Origin: Xanthostigma xanthostigma
Lineage: Eukaryota; Arthropoda; Insecta; Raphidioptera; Raphidiidae
Reading direction: 5' to 3'
Assembly: GCA_963575645.1 (NCBI GenBank)
Contig: OY754470.1
Coordinates: 4,286,501-4,350,500, forward strand
DNA: 64,000 nt
Both the position numbers and the translations under genes were made by a program. Of this stretch, positions 35,327 to 47,201 are shown piece after piece; position 1 is the first letter of the stretch; every line of letters begins with the position of its first letter. The notes below the pieces were generated by a model that was given only the letters and a program-made list of their open reading frames with translations, was not told the origin of the DNA and ran no database searches.

Positions 35327-35963
35327 AAAATATAGTTTAAAAAAAACTAAAAAACACGCTTTATATCGAACTAAAAAGTAAAAAATAATTGTTTTAAAAT
35401 AAGCTTAAAAAGCGTTGGGCGCTCGATGTACGAAAATGTGGAACAAAGCGCCCAACGCTTTTTAAGCTTATTTTAAAACAATTATTTTTTACTTTTTAGT
35501 TCGATATAAAGCGTGTTTTTTAGTTTTTTTTAAACTATATTTTATTTTTCACTTTTTAGTTTGAGGATCTATAAAAGAATTTATTAATCCTGGGGGTCCT
35601 AATAAGGATAATGGGAAACTGTTATCAAATTATTGCATTGTCATCGGTCCTTGATACGTATGCAAAGTTTCAAATTAATCAGACTTCGGGAAATTGGTGA
35701 AAATAAAGCGTTTACTACAGAGGATCTATAAAAGAATTTATTAATCCTGGGGGTCCTAATAAGGATAATGGGAAACTGTTATCAAATTATTGCATTGTCA
35801 TCGGTCCTTGATACGTATGCAAAGTTTCAAATTAATCAGACTTCGGGAAATTGGTGAAAATTATGCTCAAAGATTCCGTTACATGCATACATACATACAT
35901 AATACATACATACATACATACATAGTTAGTTACAACCCAAACTAATATAAAGCGTTTAAAAAT
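35327..35963 (+). mobile_element. Hairpin element copy 3, with duplicated tail
   Basis: Arms 35327-35423 and 35447-35543 are perfectly complementary even though the copy carries two changes relative to copy 2; both changes are matched on the opposite arm. The tail is present twice (the 'gaggatctataaaag' block starts near 35563 and again near 35722), joined at a short 'aaataaagcgttta' junction. The distal tail holds a CATA microsatellite (35884-35927) where copies 1 and 2 have only one or two units. Confidence 0.92.
35884..35927. repeat. (CATA)n microsatellite inside hairpin element copy 3
   Basis: About ten CATA units with one interruption. Confidence 0.95.
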
Positions 35964-36815
35964 CAACTGTTTCGACATAAAGCAGAGCTGGCAATTTTCA
36001 ATTTTAATAATATTCAATACGATTTTGTGTTAAACAAACATCACAAGAAAGTCTATACATTCTTACAGAAAATGCCACTGCTGATAAAGAATTATTGCTG
36101 TTTTAAATATTATATCATTTCAGTAAACAAATATTTTGTTACAGCTATATCTTTAATAATTTATTTAAAAGCAAATATAATATTGTTAGAAATTAGTAAT
36201 TCTCAGTGCTTCTCCTCAAAATTTAACAATGCAATATTATGTACTGCTGCAGATAAATATAATTAATTATGAGGAATTTTGTAAACATAATAATTAATGT
36301 ATTTTTCTATTTGAAAGGTACTGACTAGACTTTGTTTGACAACTTGAATTTGTGTACTGGGATCACTTTTCAACCAATAAAATTTTTTTGATAAATGTCT
36401 TGAAATTGACCACATTGTTCTGGTAGAAAATTGATACTTATTGAAAAAAAGAAAAATTATCAAATTGTTTTTTCGGCACATCTTGAAAATGACATATAAA
36501 AGTCGAAATATTAACAATAAAACAGTCCAAATCTATCGAAATTATTTTTTTAATCAGTATTGACTCAAAGACCAACGTAGAGCTGCGGGAACGTTGCGGT
36601 AGTCTGATTTTTTAGGGTCTTATTGACTACTAAATAAAAAATTAAGCTGGCACTTTATGCTCCATTTCTGATATTTCCAATGTACTTTCAGCGCTAAAAG
36701 TATATCTGGTACGGTCAATGTAACATATCTACTTTCAGTAGTCATAACAGAAATAGGGCAATGGGTCTACTAACAAAATATAAAACTGCAAAAGATAACA
36801 ACATAAGTAATTTGA

Positions 36816-36919
36816 CAATAAATAAAATTATCGACCAATTTTTCAGACAAATATATTGACAAAAAATATTGTTTGTTAATATATTTGTCCGAAAAATTGG
36901 TCGATAATTTTATTTATTG
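36816..36919. repeat. Foldback repeat, ~47-bp arms
   Basis: 'aataaataaaattatcgacc' through 'caaatatatt' is followed by its inverted copy with two mismatches and a loop of about 8 nt. Confidence 0.9.
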
Positions 36920-37944
36920 AAGAATTCTACTCAGACGTTAATCAAAGATTTGAATAAGTAATGTGAAGTGTGTAAATCATTTTTAATTGGTTTTGCTTTA
37001 AGTAATTTTATAAGAATTTAAACATCTATGAGCGATATAAAATAAAATCACCACGACCTTATAGATAAGAACGCGTCTTCCTCAAACTGAATCATATTGA
37101 CAAAAGATTGTCAATAATCAAAATGTAAAATGGCAATATACATAAATGATAATATATGTAGAATAATAATAAATAAGGCATAATGCACGTGTACATATAT
37201 TTGACTTGATTATGAATAATTCATCATCATTATTGCAATAGGTGTGGACAAACTGTTATGTTGGGTTTCTTCTTTCAATGATAGTGTGCCTGCTGTTAAA
37301 ATACATCTAGCATTGAAATTGACGGTTATACTTTCGATGGTTATTCAGTGGTTATTTATCGAAAACCATAACTATCCATTTATATTATCAAATAATCTCT
37401 TCACGTGATTTCCATCCCTCTTCGAGGCTAATAGAGGTGAAGGAATTGAGTAGTAAAAAAGTAACCAAAAGTTACAAAACACCAAAACACAGAAGATAAT
37501 TAAAAAAAGCTTTGATCGTATTGTAAGCACTTGAAAAAGTTCTTACTACAAATAAATAAAAAGCCCTTGACAACTTGTCAAAAATGCACTTTTAATAAAA
37601 AAAAAAAACAAAAACAAAAAAAGCCCTTGAATTATAAACAATTCGTGATAAACTGTTTTCTCAAGATGTAATTCATCCATTAATATTTTCAGAATTTTTT
37701 TTTTTTAAAGGTATATCCAATTGTATTTATCCAGTTTTCAGAATTAATGACATTCAATTTTCATGCGTATAGCTAAGAAAAAGTAATTTTGATAATATTA
37801 CATAAGACAGACAGAGAGACATAATAATGCTACAATATGATGGTGCTACCGTGGTTAGCGAAACGTGTATCGAGAAAAAAGTGTTTTGTTGTTTTGTGTT
37901 TATCGACTATATAATAGTTTGTGTAATTAAGTCTTTGATTTATG

Positions 37945-37977
37945 CCTGAAAAATTGGTCGATAATTTTATTTATTCA
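37945..37977. repeat. Third arm of the foldback repeat
   Basis: 'gaaaaattggtcgataattt' + tatttattca is identical to the right arm at 36890-36919. It could be the right inverted terminus of a ~1.16-kb element starting at 36816. Confidence 0.8.
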
Positions 37978-39575
37978 ACACGCGTGAGTAATATATAATT
38001 TCAGGACCCTGCTAAATACGGGAGAAATTACTTTATGTTGACGCGTAAAGTGCAAATAATGAGCCGAAACTGTACGGTAATATATTACAGCATAGTTTCT
38101 GGACCAATAGGAACGCGGTAGCGATTTGTATATATGAAAACAGCATCGCAATTCAGCGAAAGCCAGGGCCATCTTGTGTACATCGAAGGAGGTGGGCACG
38201 TCAATCAATGAAGTGATTTATTATTTCTGCCTCTTTTATCAGGGCCCCGATTACATATTACTCGTGCTAGTTGAATGAAGTATTATGTGCGACCATTGAT
38301 CGAAGGAGAATATTCCACTCGCGTGTTACCGCACTCGCTACGCTCGTGCGGCAAATTTCACGCTCATGAACTGTACTCCTTCTCTCACTAGTCGCACAAT
38401 ATACTATTATTGAATAGTTTGTGTAAACCTGCGAAACAGGTAGGTATATAAAATATATTTATCATGATTTTGGTATGTTAATTTTTGTAAACTACAAAAT
38501 TTAATGTTTGCAATATAATTTGGCTGGGATCATCGGTTTGTTTTTATACTTTGATATCTGATTCCTTCCTTATTTCGTCAGAATATAAATGACTTCATTT
38601 TAAAAAAAAAGGGTGTGCACAGTTTTTGTAATATACAATTTTTTGTAATTTACATTTTTATCGCGATATCGTGAGAAAACATTTTTTTTATTGAACTAAA
38701 GAATTAAGGTTTTCGAAAAAAATTTTGGCCATCAATTTTTTACTTTTCCACATTTACTAGAGTATCGAAGTCTTGTGATCGTGCAAAAATTCTAAAAACA
38801 AGTTACATTTTTGGTTAGAATATGTCAAAATGTCTTTGTAAATAATTTGAGTTCATGTGCCTACGACCTACGTATGGTCGTTTCTCATTGAAAATGTCTC
38901 GGAATCCCTATCAGTTAATTGTTATTGATCGGACGCTATCTTGGCACGTGTTAATTTCAATGGCTTCAAGCATTGTTGCGCCGGCTAAATTTGAATAATA
39001 CTATACAAGTTTGCCAAAAATAAATTTTATATATAATGGAAATTTTTGTGCTTGTTTATTCATCATGTTTAATGCAAATATTTTTTTAGATTCAGAGGAA
39101 GACGCGCAATAGGTAAAATAGAACGTGTTTATTGTAGTTATCTATGTAGTTTTCTGAAAATATCGAAAATTGCCTTCAAATAATAGGATGTTTTAACTAA
39201 AAATTTTACAAAAATCAATAAAGTATATATTTTTAATAACACCAATTTATTTTTATCGTTGAAAAAAAAAATTCTTTTTCAAATATTTTATCATTTTTAG
39301 AAAAATTAAAATAGCTGTTGTGAAAACTGATTCGAAATGAACTTTGTATCTTCTCTGAGGTTTTGCTTAGTAAAGAAAAAGAAAGGTGACTCTTTAACGA
39401 TTACAAAAACATCGATTTCTGTCTGTTAGACGTACATAAGAATTGAGATGAGATTGTTCGAGAATTTTTGATATTGAGAGTTGAGACTTGAACGAGAATA
39501 GTTCGTTGATGTCAGACGAAACGTCAACACTAAGCAATTTAAGGTCTATAGACTGTACTGGAGCAAAAGTTTAAC
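37978..39575. other. Gene-free DNA
   Basis: No recognised feature; 38220-38400 is GC-richer but has no coding frame. Confidence 0.5.
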
Positions 39576-39642
39576 ACTTTTAGAAGACGGACATAAGAAT
39601 ATGTTATATAAGCCTTTTATTATATGTCCGTCTTCTAAAAGT
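39576..39642. repeat. 20-bp perfect inverted repeat
   Basis: ACTTTTAGAAGACGGACATA (39576-39595) and its exact reverse complement (39623-39642), with a 27-nt loop. Could form a stem or be a small transposon relic. Confidence 0.85.
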
Positions 39643-40094
39643 ACAGATATATATGTTACCATTCATAAAAGTATGCAAACAGTTTTGTAACCGTAACGTT
39701 GTTACATACATGTCCTTTCCATCGGCAGTGTTGAATTGGTGTTGCATTTTTAATTATCATTTTGCCATCTCTAGACTTCCTTTTAAAACTATTTAATCTT
39801 AAAGTGATAAGTACAATGACACAAAAGCACAAAGCCAATTTCAGGTGTAAGAATAGTTCACAAATCTCCTGCATTTACACTTGACCAGTAATCAAGAATC
39901 GTTTCAGTTTTTCGTTATGTATTTGAGTGAGGTGTATTTTCGTCACGTTCCAAAGTCCAAGAACATTGGAAACATGACTTACTACTTATGTTTCTATATC
40001 TATGCTTACGGTTTTTTATCACTGTACGTTACAAAGAAATGCATTTTCAATGCCAGGTATTGTATTCTTGAACTCTTGCGGTTGTGCCACAGCA

Positions 40095-40560
40095 TAAAAA
40101 AAATACCACGATGTGGTGCTACCACATCGCCTTTGATAATGTCTACCGCAGTTGTAGACGAAACGTCAGGTAGTAATACCAATGGACCACGGCATACAAG
40201 CCAGGAAACCAAGAAGATTTGGATCAACACCGGCCGTGAAAGCCTACACACTTGGATTGTAATATTAGTTTTGGTCAAGCATTTTAAGAATGAAAGACTA
40301 TTATTTAAAATTAGAATAGAATATTTGTTCCAAAATATGTATTGAAGGAGATTTATTTGGTTGAGGAACAATAGAAATAAGCTTTACCAATGTATCGCTT
40401 GTGGCCAACGTTTCGAAAATTATATTTTCATCCTCAGGGCCTATGAACATGCAATTTTAAACAATTGTTTAGAACAGAAAAAGTAACACATGTTATTGGA
40501 AAAGAACTGTTTGAACATGTTGCTACTACCACGTGTGTGACCCATCACATGTTCAAGAAT
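40095..40560 (+). mobile_element. Second Penelope-like 3' fragment
   Basis: 40120-40265 repeats the segment at 34265-34375 and extends further (QEDLDQHRP-like reading). Further on, 'ccaacgtttcgaaaattat' with 'catcctcagggc' (about 40405-40440) is a motif combination I associate with 3' regions of Penelope-like elements. The reading frames here (for example 39881-40345) show no protein similarity and are likely accidental. Confidence 0.5.
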
Positions 40561-40946
40561 ATGATTAGTTTTTTATATTATCGCGTTACATTTTTTTACC
40601 CAGGTACACGAGCAAGCGTTACTAAAGTAAAATATGTGTCACTGGCCAAGTTATTTTATACAATGTATGTATATAGATCATGATTTGTTTATTTATAAGT
40701 GGCCTATTTGAAATTGAGTAATAAGGTATAGATTTTCCAATAATGTAGATTGTAGAGACTTGATGTCCCCATTTAAATTAAAACTTTATCATTTATTTTT
40801 ATATCAATTTTACATAAATTTCGAAGTTATTTTATCAGAACTGCGTTTAACTGTTGTTACCAATCAAAAAAATATGTTTTTCTCTTTTAGTTGGTTTGCA
40901 TTTGGATAATTGTTTCTCAAATAGAAATAATAACGTTTATACTATA

Positions 40947-41093
40947 GCTCTGTTTCAAGTTCTCAGAGAACAGTAACAGAACCGTCACAGTCTTGCGCAA
41001 AAAACCGATACAAACAGTTTCGTTTTAACTACTGCGCAAGACGGAGACGGTTCAGGTTACCATTCTCAGACAACTTGGAAGTTGGAACAGAGC
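40947..41093. mobile_element. TIR MITE family 'GCTCTGTTCC', copy 2
   Basis: 147 bp between TA dinucleotides (40945-40946 and 41094-41095). Shares the arms and the 'gatacaaacagtttcgtttt' centre with copy 1. Confidence 0.82.
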
Positions 41094-41184
41094 TACTGTG
41101 ATTCATTTAAGTTCATATGCTGCACACTTGTCAAGATATACCTAGCTGTATTATAACTTACCCGTATCCTCAAGTAGCCTCTCT

Positions 41185-41494
41185 TATAATATGCGCCACG
41201 GATCTAAAAGATTCGGAAGTTAGTCACAAACAGCGTCGCAAAGGCACATTTTAGAGCCGTTTTGACTTCCACCACCTCCCAGATACCTGTACGGAACGTG
41301 CGCTCGTCGGTGATTGGCCGTGATCGCTTGTTGCCTTTGTCACTTGTCGCTTTCCTGCTCTAAAGTACAGTCGAGTACGCTATCGTCAAGTTGTTATTGT
41401 TATTTTAGTTTTGTTGAGTTGCGAGTTTGTAGTTTTTCAACAGACTACAAGCGCAAGCCCGCATTCGCCTTTTAGATTCGTGGCGCATATTATA
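41185..41494. mobile_element. 310-bp inverted-repeat element sharing ends with the Penelope remnant
   Basis: Inverted ends TATAATATGCGCCACG + ATCTAAAAG pair over about 26 bp with one mismatch. The right end continues, on the minus strand, with about 50 bp (gcgaatgcgggcttgcgctt, then caaactcgca) that match 33985-34035 next to the Penelope frame. The middle is GC-richer and unrelated. Superfamily unknown. Confidence 0.7.
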
Positions 41495-41887
41495 CCCTAT
41501 AATAAAATTCAAACATATTGAAATGGGCTGTTTAGATCTGCTACATTATATATGGTACATCTAAGTCGCGTTAAGACAATTTATAGACAAAGTTGATTTT
41601 TCCCGTAAATTTCAATGTTTCAGAATATAAATTAGGTTTAAGTTGCAATATGGATGAAATGAAGAAAGTATACTATTTTAATGTTATATGATTATCGATT
41701 CTAAGAGGTATATTAATAGATGCCTAATTTTCTGGCAATTGACCATACAAATTCTCCACGTTTCGTCTTTGTGTTAAATATTGGCACAGGTTTCGTGCAA
41801 AGTCCAAATTGAAAAGCGTCTCGAATGGGAATTATTTTGTATGTGTCGTTGGGAACATTTTTGGTTGTACCTTTCCTCGCTTAAATA

Positions 41888-42157
41888 TCTATACTAATAT
41901 ATAAAGCTGAAGAGTTTGTTTGTTTGGTTGAACGCGCTAATCTCAGGAACTACTGGTTCGAATTGAAAAAAAAATGTTGGATAGCCCATTTATCGACGAA
42001 GGCTATAGGCTATATAATACGACCAATAGGAGCGGAGCATCAATGAAAAATGTTGCAAAATGTAATTCAAAACTCAAAACTAAGATGAATGTACGTACTC
42101 ATGCCCCTCCCCCCATTCGCTCTTTTGCACCCGGGTGAAACCGGGCGGTACCGCTAG
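41888..42157 (+). mobile_element. Non-autonomous Helitron, complete
   Basis: Starts TCTATACTAATATATAAAGC after an A and ends CTAG (42154-42157) before a T, with the hairpin CCCGG-GTGAAA-CCGGG just upstream of the end. The 'gaacgcgctaatctcaggaac' block near the start is typical of a Helitron family widespread in insects. 270 bp, non-coding. Confidence 0.9.
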
Positions 42158-43074
42158 TGTCTTTAAAAGAGTTAAAATCCCGATTTGATTTTTACGAAAG
42201 TTGAAAAGTTCATGAATTTTGTATCAATTTTGTTCCAATAATTAAAAAAGTAAACATGAACCACATTTTTATAGCGACTACATAAAACAATAAAATTTAG
42301 TAGACATGAGACGCCTCTGAGCTAGAAAGACAAACATTGGGATGTGGTCGAAATAGTCCGTTGTCCTGCTAAGATCTGTTCATTTATTTATAAGCCCCGG
42401 AATAGCAATTGAATTAGTGTATTCTTAAATGTATAATAATTACTAAATTGATAAATCAAATTCGTGTTGTAATTTTTTTACATGATATTATGTGATATAC
42501 TTATATTTTTTTTGTGAACCCTGATGTGGTTTGGAGAAGACGAATTCCATTTTAAAGTTTAATTTTGGATCTGGATGTCCAGACATCTTTTGTTTTCTTC
42601 AACTAAAATAAATCTCACACTATATAGAGTGACTCAGAAAATATTTTTTGATTTGTTGTCAAGAAAATAATAATAAATTAGACATGATATTGTATCAAAC
42701 TAAGAAATATGTTTTATTAATATGGATCACAATGAATCTGTTTTTATGCTGGTCAATTTACTTAACTTTAATTTTGACCTTCGGTCTAGTCGTTTTATTT
42801 CTTAATGTAATAAATTTAATTACCAGGTCAGTGACAAATCATTTGAGAAAATTCTAGAATTGTTCACTTCGTTTTTTTGTAAATTATAGTGTTATGTAAA
42901 TTAGACTCTTTACAAAATAATATTGATATTTATTCTGCAATAAATAGATAAGTTACTTAATGTTTAATAACCTAAGAAAATATATCGATAACAAGAAAAA
43001 TTAATTGGTTTATTCATTTTCATAAGTTTGTAGGAAGACTGTATATAAAACTTAAAATTAAAAGCCTGCATGCA
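42158..43074. other. Gene-free DNA
   Basis: A 69-codon hydrophobic frame (42648-42857) lacks an ATG context or family resemblance; nothing else. Confidence 0.5.
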
Positions 43075-43223
43075 GTCCGACAAAAACTTTTGAACAGTGA
43101 CTCCGATCATCATGAAATTTGGTCACAACATTCATCTCGGTAAACTAAGATGAACGTGTGTACTCATGTCTCTCCCCCCATTCTTTCTTTTGAACCCGGG
43201 TGAAACCGGGACGGACCGGTAGT
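43075..43223 (+). mobile_element. Helitron 3' half, decayed end
   Basis: Matches 31563-31721 through the CCCGG-GTGAAA-CCGGG hairpin. The terminus reads GGTAG instead of CTAG, so the end has mutated. Confidence 0.7.
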
Positions 43224-43813
43224 GCATTTATAAATTCGTGTTAAAGATAATATTCGTATTATTTGAACATTTATAGCTATTTTTAATTTTTATATTGAAC
43301 ATGATATAGCAAATCAGCTGTTTCAGTGTAAACAAAAGAAAAGAATAAAATCCGAGGGATTTTTGCCAAATGAACCTCGAACTTGGGATCAAAACGATAT
43401 TTTCACTGAGCGTGTTACTATAATAACTTATAGTAGTCATAAAATAATTTGAATTATAATTTAGCTATAAAAATTATCTAATTTTTTAAGTACATTAACC
43501 AAATATTTGTAGACTATAAAGTTTTTCATGGAAAATAATATTTAAAAGATAAATAAACAATTTTTCAGACATGTACGGATGGTTTCTAAGACGTGAGATT
43601 TTTCTAGAAATTAAACCTCATTCAAGATAATACCATCTACACGTGTGCAGTCACAGAATTTTTTTTCAATTATAAAAAAGTACTTTTCCTGGATTAAGAG
43701 GTGAAATTAAGATTATGCGGGTTGGACCTTAGATACAAACAAAGTTGGTTGTATACAGTTGAAATTCGAATGTATAGTTTTTAAGCTCCTTAACCACACA
43801 TATTATGGACACA

Positions 43814-44197
43814 CTATATAATAATATATAAAACTGAAGAGTTTGTTTGTTTGGTTGAACGCGCTAATCTCAGGAACTACTGCTTCGAATTGAAACTTTT
43901 GAACGGTAACTCCGATCATCGTGAAATTTGGACACAACATTCATCTCGGTAAACTAAGATAATAATAATAATAATAAATTTATTCCCACAAATATCTTTA
44001 CAAAACAAAAACAAATTATAAATCTTAAATTATGGAATTTTCCTACCCAACTTGACTTAAGTCAGGGCTAGGGTAGGAGTGATTAATTGAAAAATAAAAA
44101 TAATCGTAAAACAGTGTGTGGCGATGAATGTGCGTACTCATGTACCTCCCCCCCATTCGTTCTTTTGCACCCGGGTGAAACCGGGCGGGACCGCTAG
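43814..44197 (+). mobile_element. Non-autonomous Helitron interrupted by a non-LTR tail
   Basis: Same family as 41888-42157: start block near 43814 (the TC is mutated) and CTAG end at 44194-44197 before T. Between 43961 and 44122 foreign sequence splits the conserved 'aactaagatgaatgt' segment. Confidence 0.85.
43961..44122 (-). mobile_element. Non-LTR retrotransposon 3' end nested in a Helitron
   Basis: Begins on the plus strand with (AAT)n then aaatttattcccac, which is the reverse complement of a 3' UTR ending in AATAAA-like sequence and an (ATT)n tail. Only GAT (43958-43960 and 44123-44125) is duplicated at the junctions. About 160 bp, severely 5'-truncated, non-coding. Confidence 0.65.
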
Positions 44198-44634
44198 TTT
44201 CTTATACAAGCATCAATTAACATTTTTCAAAAAGCAAATTAGAAATTTCTTAAGCCGGGTCCCGGCAAAGACAAAGACAAACAAATTGTGGGTGTTCTCT
44301 AAAATAATAAAATATATATACTACATATAGAGTATCTACAAATCGTCATTGTTTACACAAATAATTGTGTTTATCAGCTGGTCGCGGAGCACGTTTAACA
44401 CACGCTGCCAGATGTTGATTGTGTTCACTGAATGTTTGTATGTACAGGTGTTTTACCGCGTGAATCACTTGATTAGGTACCTACCCAAAGCTCGTTCAGT
44501 AGCTGTACTAAACACTCTGACCGTGTTTATTTCAATAGGGTACTTGCATGATTTTTTTTAAATTAAACTTTTTTCTTCATACCTCGGTCAAAAAAACAAT
44601 TTCCTTTATTACTCGATCGAAAGTATATACTTTA

Positions 44635-45288
44635 AGGCTAGGTTTACATGAGAGGCGTTAAACGCGCCCCGCGTTAGCCAAACGCGCGTTTACAATTTCA
44701 ATACAATTGCATATAACTGTTTATATGATAACGCGTGTTGGTGGGCGTCGCGCGTTCAACGCCACGATAACGCAAATACCCTGTCTACGCGCGTCAACGC
44801 GCGCTTAGATCATGTCTAACTAAACATTGATTAGCATTGATGTGTTCAGATGCAACGCGCGATTTGAAGCGATAGGTTCCTGCTGTCCAATATTTTCGAT
44901 TATTTTTTCTAGAAAGTTTTCTTTAAAATAAAAAACGGATGGAGAAGAATTTGATTATGATCTATTCATCGACGAAATAGTAGTTGAAAAATTTAGGTTC
45001 ATAATCCCTGAGATTCGGATAAAGTGTAATGTACAAGCTTGAGGTAACTTTATTTTGTAAAATAGGATGAACCCAATATTTTCGATTTTTTCTATGACGC
45101 TGTGTTCTTCGATATATAGCATCCATAAACAGATTGCATCTGCAACGGCCATCTTCGACAGAATACAACACTCGACTAGCGTATAAACTATAAAATAAAC
45201 GCGCTCTTAACGCGTAAAATCGGTAACCATGGTATAAATGTCTACGCGCGTTTAACGCACGATTAACGCTCTTCATGTGAGCTAGGCC
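44635..45288. mobile_element. PIF/Harbinger element, degenerate
   Basis: Flanked by TTA (44632-44634 and 45289-45291), the usual 3-bp Harbinger target. Inverted ends run AGGCTAGGTTTACATGAGAGGCG and GGCCTAGCTCACATGAAGAGCG. Rich in ACGCGC/GCGTT subterminal motifs. It carries a minus-strand transposase N-terminal relic (44962-45276). The flanks (cgatcgaaagta...acttt and gcat...attg) match an uninterrupted repeat at 17262-17330, which shows the empty site. Confidence 0.85.
44962..45276 (-). pseudogene. Harbinger (HARBI1-like) transposase N-terminal relic
   Basis: A 104-codon frame ends with RKYWVHPILQNKVTSS, then LRDYEPKFFNYY, the conserved N-terminus of PIF/Harbinger (HARBI1-like) transposases (R-x-W-V-H-P, then F-F-x-Y-F). 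The DDE catalytic core is absent and the frame stops at 44962. Only the first 50 or so of some 350-400 family residues remain, so it is not a functional transposase. Confidence 0.75.
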
Positions 45289-45291
45289 TTA

Positions 45292-46528
45292 GCATCAATT
45301 GCAAGGCAGCCAAGTCTAACATTTACGCATTGGTGGCATTACACACACTGATGCGGGAAGTACGTACGTTCGGTCGTCAGTATTGAAAAATAACCTATCA
45401 ACTATTGTTTAGATGTCGTTTCCATAGCAATCCTAATACATTTTAGCTAATAGTCGCGAACAGCTGCCATTCGTGTTTTTACGTATAACCTCCAAGCTGC
45501 TTGCTAGGAATTTATCTGTGTTTTTATGTAATTAATATGCATACTTTAGGTAGGTATATGAGGCAAAAGGATTGAGATTTTTGCACTGCGCGTCATGATA
45601 ATTGGTAATTTTTCCTCATTGTTTAATCAAATTATAACTGGGTCCAACGTCTAGCACACTAATCATTACATCTAACTGTTCTCAATTACATACTTCATTA
45701 AAATGTTTGCCAAATAATTTTAACAACCGACTTTTAAAGTACAAACTTTTCCATGGTTGAACATTTGTATAAATAAGTTTGCTGGCATTTCCAATTAGAG
45801 AAAATAATATAGTAATCTTTTTATTTTATCACAGCTATCGACGATAACATCAATTGGTCATTAGTCATGCAAAAATAAATGTTTTTTCCACAGGCACTTG
45901 AAATACCTTATCAGTATTATTACCTTCAATCTTTTAATTGTTTTTATTTCAAAAGTATTTTCATCTCATAAAAGTATGTAAGTACCCACCTGTTTACATA
46001 TAAAATTTTATAGAATATTGGCAGATTATTTCATCACCGCTGCAAAATATAAAACTGTTTTATTATATTGCTAAATTTTATGAGGTTTTTTTCGATAATA
46101 TCAATTGAAAATCGTTATATTAATGCTGTTAATTATATCAAACACTTCAGTTAATTTTTGAGTGTATTGACACTTGATAATAAGAGATATCAGAATAAAA
46201 CTGTTTTTAATATATCGGTGTTTTTATTTGATAAAAAAATGTATTTATGCAAACGGATGATTTTGCCCTTAAAACAGTAGTACTTAAAAAGTACTTTAGT
46301 TTTAGAAATGTTTAGATATTCAAAAATTAGCTAATAATAATATTGATAAGAATTATTTAAGGAAAAAAATAAATTACCGTAATTTAAAAATTTGCTGTTA
46401 GCACTTAAATTATATCAAACTATAGGTACCTATATACATATCTATCGAGTTTGATTTCAGTCAGGTGCAAATCATTATTTTCGCTTACTTCATTCCCCTT
46501 TTTGCCGTAGCAGAATAATATATAGTCT
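45292..46528. other. Gene-free DNA
   Basis: Only the flanking repeat to about 45340 is recognisable. Confidence 0.55.
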
Positions 46529-46745
46529 ACCGGCAGTTCGTCCCGGTTTCACGGTGAAACTTTCACCCGATAGATATAATTCTGCAAAATGTATTTCGTT
46601 TGCGGCCCGGCGTCTGAACTAATAGCTTTGAGCAAATTCTATCAGATTTGCTTCTGAACTACTAGCTTTGAGCGAATTCTATCAGATGTCGCTACTTGGT
46701 ACTAAAACAGTTTTTTTTTGTTTGCTTACTCAAAGCTATTAAGCT
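46529..46745 (-). mobile_element. Helitron fragment, decayed
   Basis: Shares the terminal 'gatagatataattctgc' and 'tttgcggcccggcgtctg' blocks and the 'agcaaatt' motifs with 552-1190 and 12633-13505. The CTAG terminus is lost (accggcag) and the hairpin is altered. Confidence 0.65.
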
Positions 46746-47201
46746 TGAATTGTGAGTTAACAAAAAAGAATAAGACTTTTAAAAACAGGCATTATGGAAA
46801 AAGCTGGTGAACTATCGCGGAAATTTTATTATTGTGAAAAAATATTTCTGTGTTATATCAAAATAAAATAGTATTTAAACAGATGTTGCTTCTGTGACTA
46901 TCAGGTTTCAATGACAGTTAGTAAAAAATCATTTAATAATCATATTTAAATTACAAGCTGTACATTTCTCTGTACATATGTATAGCAAATTATTGTACCG
47001 TGTTTTTCAGTCACATAGTGTGGCTCATAAAATAACCAGTGACAATATTCTAGAAACTGTTTTGTTTAATTTCGGAACAATTTGGTTGCTCATTTAATGC
47101 TAAAAAATCGAAATCTCGTGCCATAATGAGATATATTATTGACGAGTAGTGACATGTTAAAACGGGCGCCCGAGATATTTTTGTTGTATCCCCAATAAGA
47201 T

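Noticed and set aside
39881-40345. 154-codon plus-strand frame (and a 121-codon frame on the other strand)
   Set aside because: Covers the repeated Penelope 3' segment; conserved similarity is to DNA repeats and not to a protein.
42648-42857. Hydrophobic 69-codon frame, possible small membrane protein
   Set aside because: AT-rich DNA readily gives hydrophobic frames; no ATG-supported start, homology or splice context.
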